DNA from: Bradyrhizobium sp. DOA9
GTDB lineage: Bacteria > Pseudomonadota > Alphaproteobacteria > Rhizobiales > Xanthobacteraceae
NCBI RefSeq assembly: GCF_000617845.2
Contig: NZ_DF820425.1
Coordinates: forward strand, 7,050,465-7,114,464
Reading direction: 5' to 3'
Length of the DNA: 64,000 bases
This document shows, piece by piece, positions 8,101-18,655 of the stretch (within the stretch, counting starts at the first letter, position 1; every line of letters begins with the position of its first letter). Below the pieces are notes generated by a model. It was not told the origin of the DNA, did no database searches, and worked only from the letters and a program-made list of their open reading frames with translations. A program made the translations under genes and the position numbers.

Positions 8101-9081
8101 TCAGACCGCATCCGCGCGCAGCAGCGTATCGACCGTGATGGTGCCGCGCGCGCGGGAGACGCAGGCGCAGATCTTCTGGTTGGCCTGCTTCTGGTGGTCG
8201 CTGAAGAAGACGTCGCGATGGTCGATCTCGCCTTCGACGTCGACCACGTCGATGGCACAGAGGCCGCATTCGCCGCGCTTGCAATCGGATATCACCTCGA
8301 AGCCGCTGGCATTGAGCACGTCCAGCATCGAGCGCTCGCGCGGGATCTCGAGCTCGACGCCGGAGTCCTTCAGCCGAACCCGGAACGTCTCGGTCGGCAG
8401 CGTGCCGCTGGAGCCGAAGGTCTCGTAGCGGAGATCGGGGAGCGGATGGCCGGCGCCGATCCAGGCATGGCGCGCCGCGTCCAGCATCCGCATCGGGCCG
8501 CAGAACAGGGCCAGCGAACCTCGCGGCAACGAGGCGAACAGCGCGTCAAGATCGAGCCGCCGGTCTTCGTCGCTGGCATGAACGATGAGCCGATCGCCGA
8601 GCATCGCGGCGAGATCGTCGAGATAGGCGGCCTCGCCGCGCGAGCGCACGGCATAATGCAGGGTGACGCTCGCCCCGCGCCGGGCCAGCGCCTGCGCGGC
8701 GCCGAGGATCGGGGTGATGCCGATGCCGCCGGCGATCAGGCAATAATTGTCGCGGCTCCAATCGACCGCGAGCAGCGAGGCCGGCTGGGTGATGTCGAGC
8801 CGCGCGCCCGGCTGCAAGGACCACATGTAGCGCGAGCCGCCGCGGGAATCCTCCGCACGGCGCACCGCGATCTTGAAGCCTTGCAGGGAGGCCTCGCCGA
8901 CCAGCGAATAGGACCGCGTCTCCGGCAGGCCGTCGATGGCGACGCTGACGTTGATGTGGCTGCCGACCGGATAGGCCGCGGCCTCGAACTGATCCGGCCT
9001 GATCAGGAATTCGCGGACGTTCGGGGTGAGATCGCGGGTCGCGACGAGCGTTGCGGGGGTCCAGGTCTCGATGAAGCGCAT
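8101..9081 (-). CDS. vanB: VanB-like oxygenase reductase (FMN/NAD + 2Fe-2S)
   Basis: A 326-residue reductase that would pass electrons from NAD(P)H to the Rieske oxygenase encoded upstream. The domain order is a ferredoxin-reductase-type flavin domain (TRSYSLVGEA, residues about 55-65), a nucleotide-binding domain (LIAGGIGITPILGAAQ) and a C-terminal plant-type ferredoxin whose cluster ligands are in CKRGECGLCAIDV plus a later Cys in KICACVSRA. This order is that of vanillate demethylase reductase and phthalate dioxygenase reductase. GAGGG precedes the ATG at 9081. It is the third gene of a vanA-gntR-vanB unit. The exact aromatic substrate is not proven. Confidence 0.85.
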   Translation of the reverse strand: MRFIETWTPATLVATRDLTPNVREFLIRPDQFEAAAYPVGSHINVSVAIDGLPETRSYSLVGEASLQGFKIAVRRAEDSRGGSRYMWSLQPGARLDITQPASLLAVDWSRDNYCLIAGGIGITPILGAAQALARRGASVTLHYAVRSRGEAAYLDDLAAMLGDRLIVHASDEDRRLDLDALFASLPRGSLALFCGPMRMLDAARHAWIGAGHPLPDLRYETFGSSGTLPTETFRVRLKDSGVELEIPRERSMLDVLNASGFEVISDCKRGECGLCAIDVVDVEGEIDHRDVFFSDHQKQANQKICACVSRARGTITVDTLLRADAV

Positions 9082-9092
9082 GGTGACTGCCC

Positions 9093-9845
9093 TCAATCGG
9101 TTGTGGTCTTGATCAGCGCAAGCGCCGGCAAGAGGTCGAGATGGGTCCGGTTGCGCAGCGCGAGCCTCAGGTTTCGCACCGCGAGCCGGGCATGCTCGCG
9201 CATGACGGCCTCGGCGCGGGCGCCTTCGCGGTTCTCGATGGCGTCGATCACGACGCGATGATGCTCCTGGGCGATGATCAGGATCTGCTGCGCCTCCGGC
9301 AACGCCGATTGCGCCATCACGAAGCCGCTTGGGGATGCAAACGGCAGCGCCGAGGCGCGGTCGATCTGCCGGATCAGCGGCGGGCTGCGCGACAGCTCCG
9401 TGAGCTGGGCATGGAAGCGCGCGTTCAGCGTGACGTAGGACGAGAAAGCATCGACCGAGATCGGCACCTGCCGCAGCAGCTCGTCGATTGCCGCCAGGCA
9501 CTCCTTGAGCGGCTCGAGCTCGCGCGCGGAGACGCCGCGCTCGGCGGCAAAGCGCGCCGCCAGCCCTTCCAGCGTGCCGCGCAGCTCGATGGAATCGGAG
9601 ATGTCGCGCTCGGAAAACGCCTTCACCATGAAGCCGCCGGAGGGGATCGCCTCCAGAAGGCCCTCCTCCTCCAGCCGCACCAGCGCCATGCGCACCGGGG
9701 TGCGCGAGGCGCCTGTCGTCTCCACCGCCTGAAGCTCGGAGATGCGCTCGCCCGGGCGCAACGCGCCCGACAGGATCTGGTCGCGCAACGCGAGCTGCGC
9801 CTTCACGGTCTGCGAGATGGAGCGGTCGACCTCACGCTCGGCCAT
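9093..9845 (-). CDS. GntR-family regulator (FCD type) of the demethylase operon
   Basis: A 250-residue regulator with an N-terminal winged helix (LRDQILSGALRPGERISE, ETTGASRTPVRMALVRLEEEG, residues 20-75) and a C-terminal all-helical FCD effector-binding domain (ISDSIELRGTLEGLAARFAA onward). It starts 3 nt after the vanA-like stop codon and ends 11 nt before the vanB-like start, so it is co-transcribed with both. FCD regulators usually bind sites of the form TNGTNNNACNA. Two TGTATACA palindromes before vanA fit this, suggesting autoregulation. The effector is probably an aromatic acid. Confidence 0.9.
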   Translation of the reverse strand: MAEREVDRSISQTVKAQLALRDQILSGALRPGERISELQAVETTGASRTPVRMALVRLEEEGLLEAIPSGGFMVKAFSERDISDSIELRGTLEGLAARFAAERGVSARELEPLKECLAAIDELLRQVPISVDAFSSYVTLNARFHAQLTELSRSPPLIRQIDRASALPFASPSGFVMAQSALPEAQQILIIAQEHHRVVIDAIENREGARAEAVMREHARLAVRNLRLALRNRTHLDLLPALALIKTTTD

Positions 9846-9848
9846 GCT

Positions 9849-10898
9849 CTACTCCGCGGCCTGAAGGTGCTTTGGGGCGTTTTCCTTCGCCACCATCCGG
9901 TCGATCAGCTTGCGCGACCACATCGCGCCGGCGTCGATGTTGAGGTTGTAGAAGATGCGGTCGGGGTTCTCGTCCATCGCGCGCTGCTGCGCTTCCAGGA
10001 TCAGCTCGTCCTCGCGGAAGATGCCGGAGACGCCCTCGCGGATCTCGGTGGTGAGGCGCTGCTCACCGAGACGATAGTTGCGGACGAAGGACCAGAAATA
10101 ATGGCAGGTCTTCTCGGTTTCCGGCGTGATGGTGTTGAGCACGAAGCCGTTGACGCCCTGCGAGCGGTCGCCTTCCGGCGCACCGGTGCCGGCGGGGGCG
10201 ACGCCGACGTCGATGGCGATGGTGCACGGGGCTTCGAAACGGATGATCTGCCAGCGGTCGACGAGGCCGGGCTTGCCGAGTTGTTTCGCCCAGAACGGCG
10301 GCGCCTCGATGCCGCGCATCCAGCGCGTCACCGTGACCGTCTTGTCGCCATGGGTGACGTCGAACGGCGCTTCGGCGACGGCGTCGTTGCCGATCGAGGA
10401 GCCGTGCACGAAGGTCTCGTGGGTGAGGTCCATGAGGTTGTCGAGCACGAGGCGGTAGTCGCAATTGACGTGGATGGTCTTGCCGTCGCCGGCCCAGGCG
10501 GGGTCATGATTCCAGTGCATGTCGGGGACGAGCGCGGGATCGGCCAGCGCGGGATCGCCCATCCAGAGCCAGATGTAGCGGTGACGCTCGACCACGGGAT
10601 AGGCACGCACGCAGGCCGACGGGTTGATGGTCTCCTGCGAAGGCATGAAGGTGCAGCGCCCCTGCGCGTTGAACTTCAAGCCGTGATAGCCGCAGACGAC
10701 GGTGTCGCCTTCGAGCCGGCCCTTGGACAGCGGCACCAGGCGATGCCAGCAGGCATCCTCCAGCGCGGCGACCGAGCCGTCGGCCTTGCGATACATCACG
10801 ACATGCTTGCCGCAGATCGTCCGCGGCAACAGCGCCGCCCTGACGTCGGCATCCCACGCCGCGGCGTACCAGGCGTTCATGGGGAAGGGTTTTGTCAT
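9849..10898 (-). CDS. vanA: VanA-like Rieske oxygenase (aromatic O-demethylase)
   Basis: A 349-residue terminal oxygenase of the vanillate demethylase type, which removes the methyl group of methoxylated aromatics such as lignin-derived vanillate. Rieske cluster ligands are C50-W-H52 and C69-GY-H72. The mononuclear iron site is in DNLMDLTHETFVH, with H160 and H165. The start ATG at 10898 has GGGAG before it. The linked reductase and FCD regulator support the function. Related oxygenases act on dicamba or other methoxybenzoates, so the substrate is inferred. Confidence 0.87.
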   Translation of the reverse strand: MTKPFPMNAWYAAAWDADVRAALLPRTICGKHVVMYRKADGSVAALEDACWHRLVPLSKGRLEGDTVVCGYHGLKFNAQGRCTFMPSQETINPSACVRAYPVVERHRYIWLWMGDPALADPALVPDMHWNHDPAWAGDGKTIHVNCDYRLVLDNLMDLTHETFVHGSSIGNDAVAEAPFDVTHGDKTVTVTRWMRGIEAPPFWAKQLGKPGLVDRWQIIRFEAPCTIAIDVGVAPAGTGAPEGDRSQGVNGFVLNTITPETEKTCHYFWSFVRNYRLGEQRLTTEIREGVSGIFREDELILEAQQRAMDENPDRIFYNLNIDAGAMWSRKLIDRMVAKENAPKHLQAAE

Positions 10899-10928
10899 TG
10901 TCTCACTCCCACGGCTTATGAATACGTT

Positions 10929-11014
10929 ATGTATACAATAGCGGGCGAGCAGAATTGTTCAAGGTCTGAAATGCGCTACAATAATACCATTATGCTTGTA
11001 TCTGTATACATAAA
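10929..11014. promoter_or_regulatory. Paired TGTATACA operators before the vanA-like operon
   Basis: The perfect palindrome TGTATACA occurs at 10930-10937 and again at 11003-11010, 73 bp (about seven helical turns) apart. The first is flanked as ATGTATACAAT. Both fit the FadR/FCD-type GntR consensus (T-N-GT-N3-AC-N-A). They lie 32 and 105 bp upstream of the vanA start, in an unusually AT-rich patch. Binding by the product of 9093-9845 is inferred. Confidence 0.6.
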
Positions 11015-11083
11015 TGCCGAGCGGTATGCGGCCCCTGGAAGGTGCTCCCGCGGGGTCAGAAAGCGGCGGCCTCTCGGAACTCC

Positions 11084-12730
<1,647 letters not shown>

Positions 12731-12998
12731 TGCAATTCCCCTATGACCTGCAACGATTGCCTGGAGCACCATACCATCGGCCAGCCCGCCGCCAAGCCGA
12801 TTGCCGGACCGGGGCAATGTCACGCTCCGGTCATGAATGAACGCCGATCCGCACCGGATGATCCATGGCGCTATCGTACTTTGGTGCCGGATTTCGGTTG
12901 ATGCAGGACAAAGACGTCGCCGCGCGGCGTGGGGCACGCTGTTTGCCGATTGGTCAAGAAGGCCGGGCATCCCTGGCCCGGCGGGGAGTAGATTCAAG

Positions 12999-13382
12999 AT
13001 GACCGGACGTCTGATCTTCACGCTCTTGCTGGCCCTGCCGGCGTGCTTGAGCGCGCCGCCCGCCTCCGCCGCCGATGGCGATCCGGCCGCCGGCAAGGCC
13101 ATCTTCGAGCGAACCTGCGAGAATTGCCACGCGGCGGTCATCGGGGTGAACAAGGTCGGCCCAAGCCTCTGGAATGTCGCGGGCCGCAAGCCGGCGACCG
13201 TTCCCGACTTCGCCTATTCCGATGCCATGAAGGCCAACAAGGAGCCCTGGACGGCGGCGGCGCTGGACACCTACCTCGCCGATCCCCGCGGCGACATCCA
13301 CGGCGTCAGGATGTTCTTCAAGGGGCTGCCGAACCCCGCAGACCGGGCCAACGTCATCGCGTTTCTTCAGACGCTGAAGTGA
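12999..13382 (+). CDS. Periplasmic class I c-type cytochrome
   Basis: A 127-residue electron carrier. Residues 1-24 form a Sec signal peptide ending in SAA. The haem-attachment motif CENCH follows at about residue 38. The segments VGPSLWNVAGRKPAT and F-YSDAMK and the Met ligand region GVRMFFKGLPNPADRANVIAFL match the cytochrome c2 type. The ATG at 12999 has GGGGAG upstream and produces a clean signal peptide. The partner oxidase or dehydrogenase is not in the window. Confidence 0.9.
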   Translation: MTGRLIFTLLLALPACLSAPPASAADGDPAAGKAIFERTCENCHAAVIGVNKVGPSLWNVAGRKPATVPDFAYSDAMKANKEPWTAAALDTYLADPRGDIHGVRMFFKGLPNPADRANVIAFLQTLK

Positions 13383-13414
13383 TCTGTCGCGGCGGTCGCC
13401 GGCGCGCGCCAGCT

Positions 13415-14206
13415 CTACAGCCGCTCGCTGAGCGCAAGCCTGTAGCCGACGCCGGTGACGGTCGCGATCACGGGCGTGCCGCTGCCGACCAGCTTGCGGC
13501 GCAGCCGCGCCACCAGCGCATCGACGGTGCGGATATCGACGTCGGCCTGGCGGTTGCTGACGACCTCGATCAGATAGTCGCGGCTGAGCGGCCTGCCGTC
13601 GGCGCCGACCAGCGCCGCGAGCAGGTCGAATTCGGCGCGCGTCAGCGCCACCGGCTTGCCGTCGTTGCCTAGCAATTCGCGCCGGGTCAGGTCGATGATC
13701 CAATCGCCGAAGGCGATCGAATTGTGGCTGCGCGCCGCCTTGCGGTCGATCGAGCGCCGCCGCAGCACGCTGCGCGCACGCGCGAGCAGATCGCGCAGAT
13801 TGATCGGCTTGGTGACGTAATGGTCGCCGGCGACCTCGAGGCCGAGAATGCGGTCGACGTCGGTGTCGCGCCGCGTCACGAAGATGATGCCCGCGTTGCT
13901 GGTGGCCTGGACCTCCTTGGCGAGCTCGAAGCCGTCGCCGTCGGGCAGTTGCACGTCGAGGAAGACGAGATCGGTGCGCCCGCGCAGCGCCCGGCGGCAC
14001 TCCGTGCAGGAGCCGGCGCCGACCACGTCGAAATCGTTGTCGCTGAAATAGTCGACCAGCATGGTCCGCGTCACCGGATCGTCCTCGACGACGATCAGCC
14101 GCTCGCGGCCGGAAACCATCCCGGTCCTGGCCGTCCCGTGGACCTGCGATCCGACCTGCGAATTCAAGTCGCCGCGCGACGCGCTGTCATGTGATCGGAC
14201 ATTCAC
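13415..14206 (-). CDS. OmpR-family response regulator
   Basis: A 263-residue two-component regulator. The receiver domain (residues about 36-150) has the acidic pocket VVEDD, the phosphoacceptor in FLDVQLPDGDG, T in FVTRRD and K in YVTKPI. The C-terminal winged helix (GDWIIDLTRRELLG ... VDALVARLRRKL ... VTGVGYRL) binds DNA. No histidine kinase is adjacent, so it is an orphan here. The first 30 residues are non-conserved; an internal ATG at 14119 with AGGAC before it gives a more typical 234-residue protein and may be the true start. Confidence 0.92.
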   Translation of the reverse strand: MNVRSHDSASRGDLNSQVGSQVHGTARTGMVSGRERLIVVEDDPVTRTMLVDYFSDNDFDVVGAGSCTECRRALRGRTDLVFLDVQLPDGDGFELAKEVQATSNAGIIFVTRRDTDVDRILGLEVAGDHYVTKPINLRDLLARARSVLRRRSIDRKAARSHNSIAFGDWIIDLTRRELLGNDGKPVALTRAEFDLLAALVGADGRPLSRDYLIEVVSNRQADVDIRTVDALVARLRRKLVGSGTPVIATVTGVGYRLALSERL

Positions 14207-14393
14207 AGCCTGTTCGAGCCCCCGAAATTGCCTGCCGCAACACTAGGCGCGTTGTGCCGCGTAAACAATCTTAGTCATGGATTTGGCGCATAAAGTATGA
14301 ACTGGCCGACAATTCTCACCCCGCGCATCATCGCGCGGCTTGCTTCGCCGCCACCCCGGACTCTACTGTACGGCCCGACACGATCTCGGGGGC

Positions 14394-15395
14394 ATGATGA
14401 CCATCGGCACGCAACGCGCAACGCGGCGCGCAATTCTCTGGACCGTCGGCGGAGCCGCCGCCGCGCTCGCCACCCGGGCCGGCGCACAGACCTCGGAAAG
14501 GACCACGAAGATCGTCGTCGGCTTTCCGGCAGGCGGCGGGCTCGATGCGATGAGTCGCATCATCGCCGACAAGCTGCGGGAGCAGACCGGGCAACCCGCC
14601 ATCGTCGAGAACAAGCCGGGCGCGGCAGGCCGCATCGCCGCCGAAGCGGTGGTCCGGTCCGAGCCGGACGGTTCGACATTGTTGTCTGCGCCGATCGTCG
14701 CGACCGCGTTCTACCCGTTCATCTTCAAGTCCTTGCCGTTCGATCCGCTGGTCGATCTCGCGCCCATCAGCAGGTTCTGCACGTTCCAGTTCGCGCTGGC
14801 CGTCAACACGAAGCTGCCCACGGCCAGTCTCGCGGACTTCCTCGCCTACGCGCGCGCCAACAAGGAGCGGATGAATTTCGGCTCGCTCGGCGCGGGCACG
14901 CCCTCGCACTTCCTCGGCGTCATGCTGAACCAGGCTGCCGGCATCGAAATGGCCCACGTGCCGTATCGCGGCTCGGCGCCTGCCCTCACCGATCTGCTGG
15001 GCGGCACGATCCAGGCGACGTTCGACACGACCGCCAGCCTTATGGAGCAGTACAAGGCCGGCACGATCCGGCTGCTTGCGATCACCGGCGCGAGCCGCTC
15101 GCCGCGCCTGCCCGACGTGCCGACTTTCGCCGAGCTCAAGCTTGGTCTCGGCGCCATCGAATCCGCCGACTTCTGGTACGGATTCTTCGCAGCAGGCAAG
15201 ACGCCCGAGCCGATCCTCGACAAGCTCAACGGCAATCTGCGCAGCGTGCTGGCTGATCCCGCCGTGCGCCGGTTGCTGTCCGCGCTCGATGTCGGCGTCG
15301 TCGCCGATACGCGCGCGGAGTTCTCCGCTATCATCAAGGCCGATTACGACCGCTGGGGCGGCGTGATCAGGTCGACAGGCTTCACGCTGGAGTAG
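14394..15395 (+). CDS. Bug-type (TctC) periplasmic solute-binding protein
   Basis: A 333-residue binding protein of the tripartite tricarboxylate transporter receptor family. An Arg-Arg-containing signal (ATRRAILW ... LATRAGA) precedes the mature domain. The family pattern is clear: IVVGFPAGGGLDAMSR, VENKPGAAG, MNFGSLGAGTPSH, VPYRGSAPAL and LLAITGASRSPRLPDVPTF. No membrane subunits (TctA/B) are nearby, which is usual for the many orphan Bug proteins. The stop is 5 nt before the MBL-fold hydrolase gene, so the two form an operon; a shared carboxylic substrate is possible. ATG 14397 is an alternative start. Confidence 0.9.
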   Translation: MMTIGTQRATRRAILWTVGGAAAALATRAGAQTSERTTKIVVGFPAGGGLDAMSRIIADKLREQTGQPAIVENKPGAAGRIAAEAVVRSEPDGSTLLSAPIVATAFYPFIFKSLPFDPLVDLAPISRFCTFQFALAVNTKLPTASLADFLAYARANKERMNFGSLGAGTPSHFLGVMLNQAAGIEMAHVPYRGSAPALTDLLGGTIQATFDTTASLMEQYKAGTIRLLAITGASRSPRLPDVPTFAELKLGLGAIESADFWYGFFAAGKTPEPILDKLNGNLRSVLADPAVRRLLSALDVGVVADTRAEFSAIIKADYDRWGGVIRSTGFTLE

Positions 15396-15400
15396 GCGCG

Positions 15401-16249
15401 ATGGAAGTCATCCTGCTCGGCACCGGCGGCCCACGCCCGGACCCGCGTCGCATGGCGACGACCACGCTGATCAGGCTCGGCGAGGAGAACATCCTGTTCG
15501 ACGCCGGCCGCGGCGTCATGGTGCAGCTTCACAAGGCGGGCGTGCCGCTCGGCGCCATCAACACGGTGTTTCTCACCCATCATCATTTCGACCACATCGG
15601 CGACCTCTACGACGTGATGCTGAATTCGTGGATGCACGGGCGCAAGGACGAGTTGCGCATCTATGGCCCGCCGGACACCGAACGGCTCGTCAACACGCTG
15701 GTCACGCAGGTCTACGACAAGGACATTGCCTGGCGCGACCAGGGCGAGCCGACCTTCGGCGGCTGGAAGCCTGTGGCCGCGACGGACATCGTTCCAGGTC
15801 CCGTGCTCGACACCGGCCGCTGGAAGATCAGCGCAGAGCTGGTCTCGCATGGCGACGGCCTCGACATGTCGCCGGCCTTCCTGGCGCGCTGGATGTGTCT
15901 CGGCTATCGCTTCGAGGCCGAGGGCAAGGTCATTGCGATTTCCGGGGACACGGTCCCTTGCGAGGGGTTGGAGCGCCTGGCCGAAGGCGCCGACCTGCTG
16001 GTCCAGGTCTGCTTTCTCGCAACGCCCGAGATCAACAACGAGCACTTCCGCCGGCTTGCGAAACACACGCTCGCCTGCGGCGACACCGTCGGGAAGATCG
16101 CGGCCAAAGCCGGCGTCAAGAAGCTCGCGCTGACCCATCACCGTCCGCGCACCGACGATGCCATGCTGACCGCATTGCTCGATGACGTCAGACGGGACTA
16201 TGCAGGACCGGTCGTGCTCGGCAAGGATCTCACGCGCATCGAGGTTTGA
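15401..16249 (+). CDS. MBL-fold metallo-hydrolase (RNase Z/arylsulfatase-like)
   Basis: A 282-residue cytoplasmic hydrolase. The opening VILLGTGGPRPDP and TTLIRLGEENILFDAG match the RNase Z/AtsA-like branch. The metal site is THHHFDHIGDL (near residue 50), with later ligands in SGDT and the C-terminal THHRP. Its close coupling to the Bug protein gene suggests a catabolic role, such as opening a lactone or ester of an imported compound, rather than tRNA processing. The substrate is unknown. Confidence 0.88.
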   Translation: MEVILLGTGGPRPDPRRMATTTLIRLGEENILFDAGRGVMVQLHKAGVPLGAINTVFLTHHHFDHIGDLYDVMLNSWMHGRKDELRIYGPPDTERLVNTLVTQVYDKDIAWRDQGEPTFGGWKPVAATDIVPGPVLDTGRWKISAELVSHGDGLDMSPAFLARWMCLGYRFEAEGKVIAISGDTVPCEGLERLAEGADLLVQVCFLATPEINNEHFRRLAKHTLACGDTVGKIAAKAGVKKLALTHHRPRTDDAMLTALLDDVRRDYAGPVVLGKDLTRIEV

Positions 16250-16268
16250 GTAGCGATGCGCGCCGGCC

Positions 16269-17156
16269 TCAGGACGATCCGACCTCGATGCGGAACGACA
16301 ATTGCTCCTCGGCGCCGGCTGCGATGTGCATCAGTCCCGGCTTGTCGGTGAACTCGCCTTGAAAGCCCGAGGGACTGGCGTAGCCACGCCAGGGCTCGAT
16401 GCAGAGGAACGGCGCGCCTGACGGTTTCGACCAGACGCCGAGCTCGCGAAATCCGCGCCAGGACATCTTCAGCCATGGACCGGTCGATGCACCGCGCGCC
16501 GCGGCGTAGCGGACCGAACCGCTCTCGATGCGGTCGAAGATGATGGCGTCGTCGACGAAGAGGGAGTCCGTCAAGGATAGCGACGTGCCCTTGACCGGGC
16601 TCGGCTCCGCCTCCGGCCGCAGCAATCCAGCCTCGAGACGGCGGATCGGAGCCGGCTCCGCCGTCGCGAAGGTCAGCGCATGGCTCTCCTTGGCGACGCC
16701 GGGCTGCAGCGGCCAATTGAACGCGGGATGACCGCCGATCGACGCCGGCAACGTCTCCTTGCCGGTGTTGGCGATCGTGAGCGTCAGATCGAGGCCGGAC
16801 TCATCGATCGCGTAGGCCGCCGTCAGCCGGAACGGGAACGGATAGAGCGCGCGCGTCGTCTCATTGTCCTCAAGCACCAGGGTGCAGCGACTCTCGCCGC
16901 GTTCTGCCCACGCGAAGCGGCTGTCGCGGGCGAAGCCGTGCTGTGTCATCCGATACGTCTTGCCCTCGTGCCGCAATTCGTCATTGGCAAGGCGCCCCAC
17001 GATCGGAAACAGCAGCGGCGCGTGACGCGGCCATTCCGGCCCCGCCTGCCAAAGGAATTCGGCGTCGCCGCTCCTGAGCGAGCAGAGCTCGGCGCCGTGC
17101 GCCTTGACGGTCGCGGTGAGCGATCCGCTGCGAAAGGAGTGGGTGTCGTCGGTCAT
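16269..17156 (-). CDS. Aldose 1-epimerase family protein
   Basis: A 295-residue galactose-mutarotase-fold protein. Recognisable parts are VKAHGAELCSLRS, EFLWQAGPEWPRHAPLLFPIVG near the N-terminus, IGGHPAFNWPL in the middle and CIEPWRGYASP towards the C-terminus, which is the YeaD/LacX-like pattern with the catalytic Glu in the last motif. It would interconvert sugar anomers or act on hexose 6-phosphates. It is transcribed away from the exopolysaccharide genes that start at 17316 and converges with the MBL hydrolase gene. Confidence 0.88.
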   Translation of the reverse strand: MTDDTHSFRSGSLTATVKAHGAELCSLRSGDAEFLWQAGPEWPRHAPLLFPIVGRLANDELRHEGKTYRMTQHGFARDSRFAWAERGESRCTLVLEDNETTRALYPFPFRLTAAYAIDESGLDLTLTIANTGKETLPASIGGHPAFNWPLQPGVAKESHALTFATAEPAPIRRLEAGLLRPEAEPSPVKGTSLSLTDSLFVDDAIIFDRIESGSVRYAAARGASTGPWLKMSWRGFRELGVWSKPSGAPFLCIEPWRGYASPSGFQGEFTDKPGLMHIAAGAEEQLSFRIEVGSS

Positions 17157-17315
17157 CGCCGACCTCTACACCGCGGCCTCCCATGCAGCAAGGCGACGCC
17201 GGCCATGCAGACGGCGCCTCCGAGCCATGCCGAGCTGCGTCATATTTCCGTACCTAAGAATTGCTCACGTGTGGCTCCTCCACCGCGAGCTCCCCGCGAA
17301 CCCGGCCGGGACTCC

Positions 17316-18440
17316 ATGAACCATCGTGGTCCGCAATTGAAATTCTTCATCAACGGCCGCTTTCTGTCGCAAAAGCTCACGGGCGTGCAGCGTTATGCCG
17401 CTGAAATGGTCAAGGCGATCGACGTACTGCTCGCGTCGGAGCAGATTCCCGTGTCGCTGCGCAACGCCGAGTGGCAATTGTTGAAGCCTGCGGATACAAG
17501 CGAGGAACTTCATCTCGACCGGATCAAGATTCGCGCCGTCGGCCGGTTGCAAGGGCACGCGTGGGATCAAATTGATCTCGCCCGCGCCGCCGCCGGAGGC
17601 CGCTTGATCAGCCTGGCCAATTCCGGGCCGGTCCTCCATCGCGACCACGTCGTCGTGATTCACGACGCCCAGGTCTTTCGCAGGCCCGACTTCTTCAACT
17701 GGCGCTATCTGACCGTCCATCGCACGATGGGCCGGATGCTCGCCCGGCACGCGAGCATCGCGACGGTGTCGGGATTTTCGCGCAAGGAGCTTGCGGACGT
17801 GCTGAATCTCAGGGCATCGCGCATTCCGATCTTCCCCAACAGCGCCGAACACTTTGCGGCCACGAAGCAAGATCCCGGCATTCTGGCCCGACTTGGCGTT
17901 CGGCCGCAGAAGTTCTTCCTCTTCGTGGGCTCGAAAACCAAGAACAAGAATCTGTCCGTCGCGATCCGTGCGATCCAGCTGCTCGGCCGGGCCGACGTTC
18001 CCCTGGTCATCGTCGGCGGCGATAACAGCAAGGTCTTTCAGGATAATTCGGGCGAAGGGGCTTCCGCCCTGCTGCTGGCCGGCCGTCTGACCGACAGCGA
18101 GATCGCCGCGCTCTATGCGCACGCATCGGCCTTCGTGTTTCCCTCGCTCTACGAGGGATTCGGCGTGCCGCCGCTCGAAGCCATGATCTTCGGTTGCCCG
18201 GTGATCGCCTCGACGGCCGAGGCAGTCGTGGAGACGTGCGGCGACGCGGCTGCGTATTTTGACGCCAATGATGCCGAAGCGCTGAAGCAACTCATGCTCG
18301 AAAGACTGGCAATCGGCGCGATCTCGGATCAGGAACGCCGGCGGCAACAGGATCGCCTTGCCTTCTATTCGTGGAAGAAATCGGCGAAGGCGCTGCTCGA
18401 TCACCTCGCAGCGCCTGCGAATGTCGCCAGCGCTGCGTGA
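17316..18440 (+). CDS. GT4 glycosyltransferase (exopolysaccharide)
   Basis: A 374-residue cytoplasmic glycosyltransferase of the GT-B fold, first gene of the rightward exopolysaccharide block. The N-terminal half starts FFINGRFLSQKLTGVQRYA, where TGVQRYA is typical of mannosyl/rhamnosyl GT4 enzymes. The C-terminal half has FFLFVGSKTKNKNL and the donor-site motif YEGFGVPPLEAM, i.e. an intact E-x7-E. The ATG at 17316 is preferred because upstream in-frame sequence is non-conserved. It would add one sugar to the lipid-linked repeat unit; donor and acceptor are unknown. Confidence 0.9.
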   Translation: MNHRGPQLKFFINGRFLSQKLTGVQRYAAEMVKAIDVLLASEQIPVSLRNAEWQLLKPADTSEELHLDRIKIRAVGRLQGHAWDQIDLARAAAGGRLISLANSGPVLHRDHVVVIHDAQVFRRPDFFNWRYLTVHRTMGRMLARHASIATVSGFSRKELADVLNLRASRIPIFPNSAEHFAATKQDPGILARLGVRPQKFFLFVGSKTKNKNLSVAIRAIQLLGRADVPLVIVGGDNSKVFQDNSGEGASALLLAGRLTDSEIAALYAHASAFVFPSLYEGFGVPPLEAMIFGCPVIASTAEAVVETCGDAAAYFDANDAEALKQLMLERLAIGAISDQERRRQQDRLAFYSWKKSAKALLDHLAAPANVASAA

Positions 18441-18655
18441 AACGCGACGCGGTTCGCCTATCGCGCGCAGCGGTTGTTGCACAAACGATTTGCAGCACGC
18501 AGCTCTTCGCACGGTTCCCTGACACTCCTCCTTCGTTCTTGCGACGATCGCGAGCACGAGCGCCTTGGCCCAACATCACCACATCGCTGCCCCAATATCG
18601 CTACGTATTCGAGGAACTGTGTTTCGCACTAGCGAACGTAGAACAGGGATAGACG

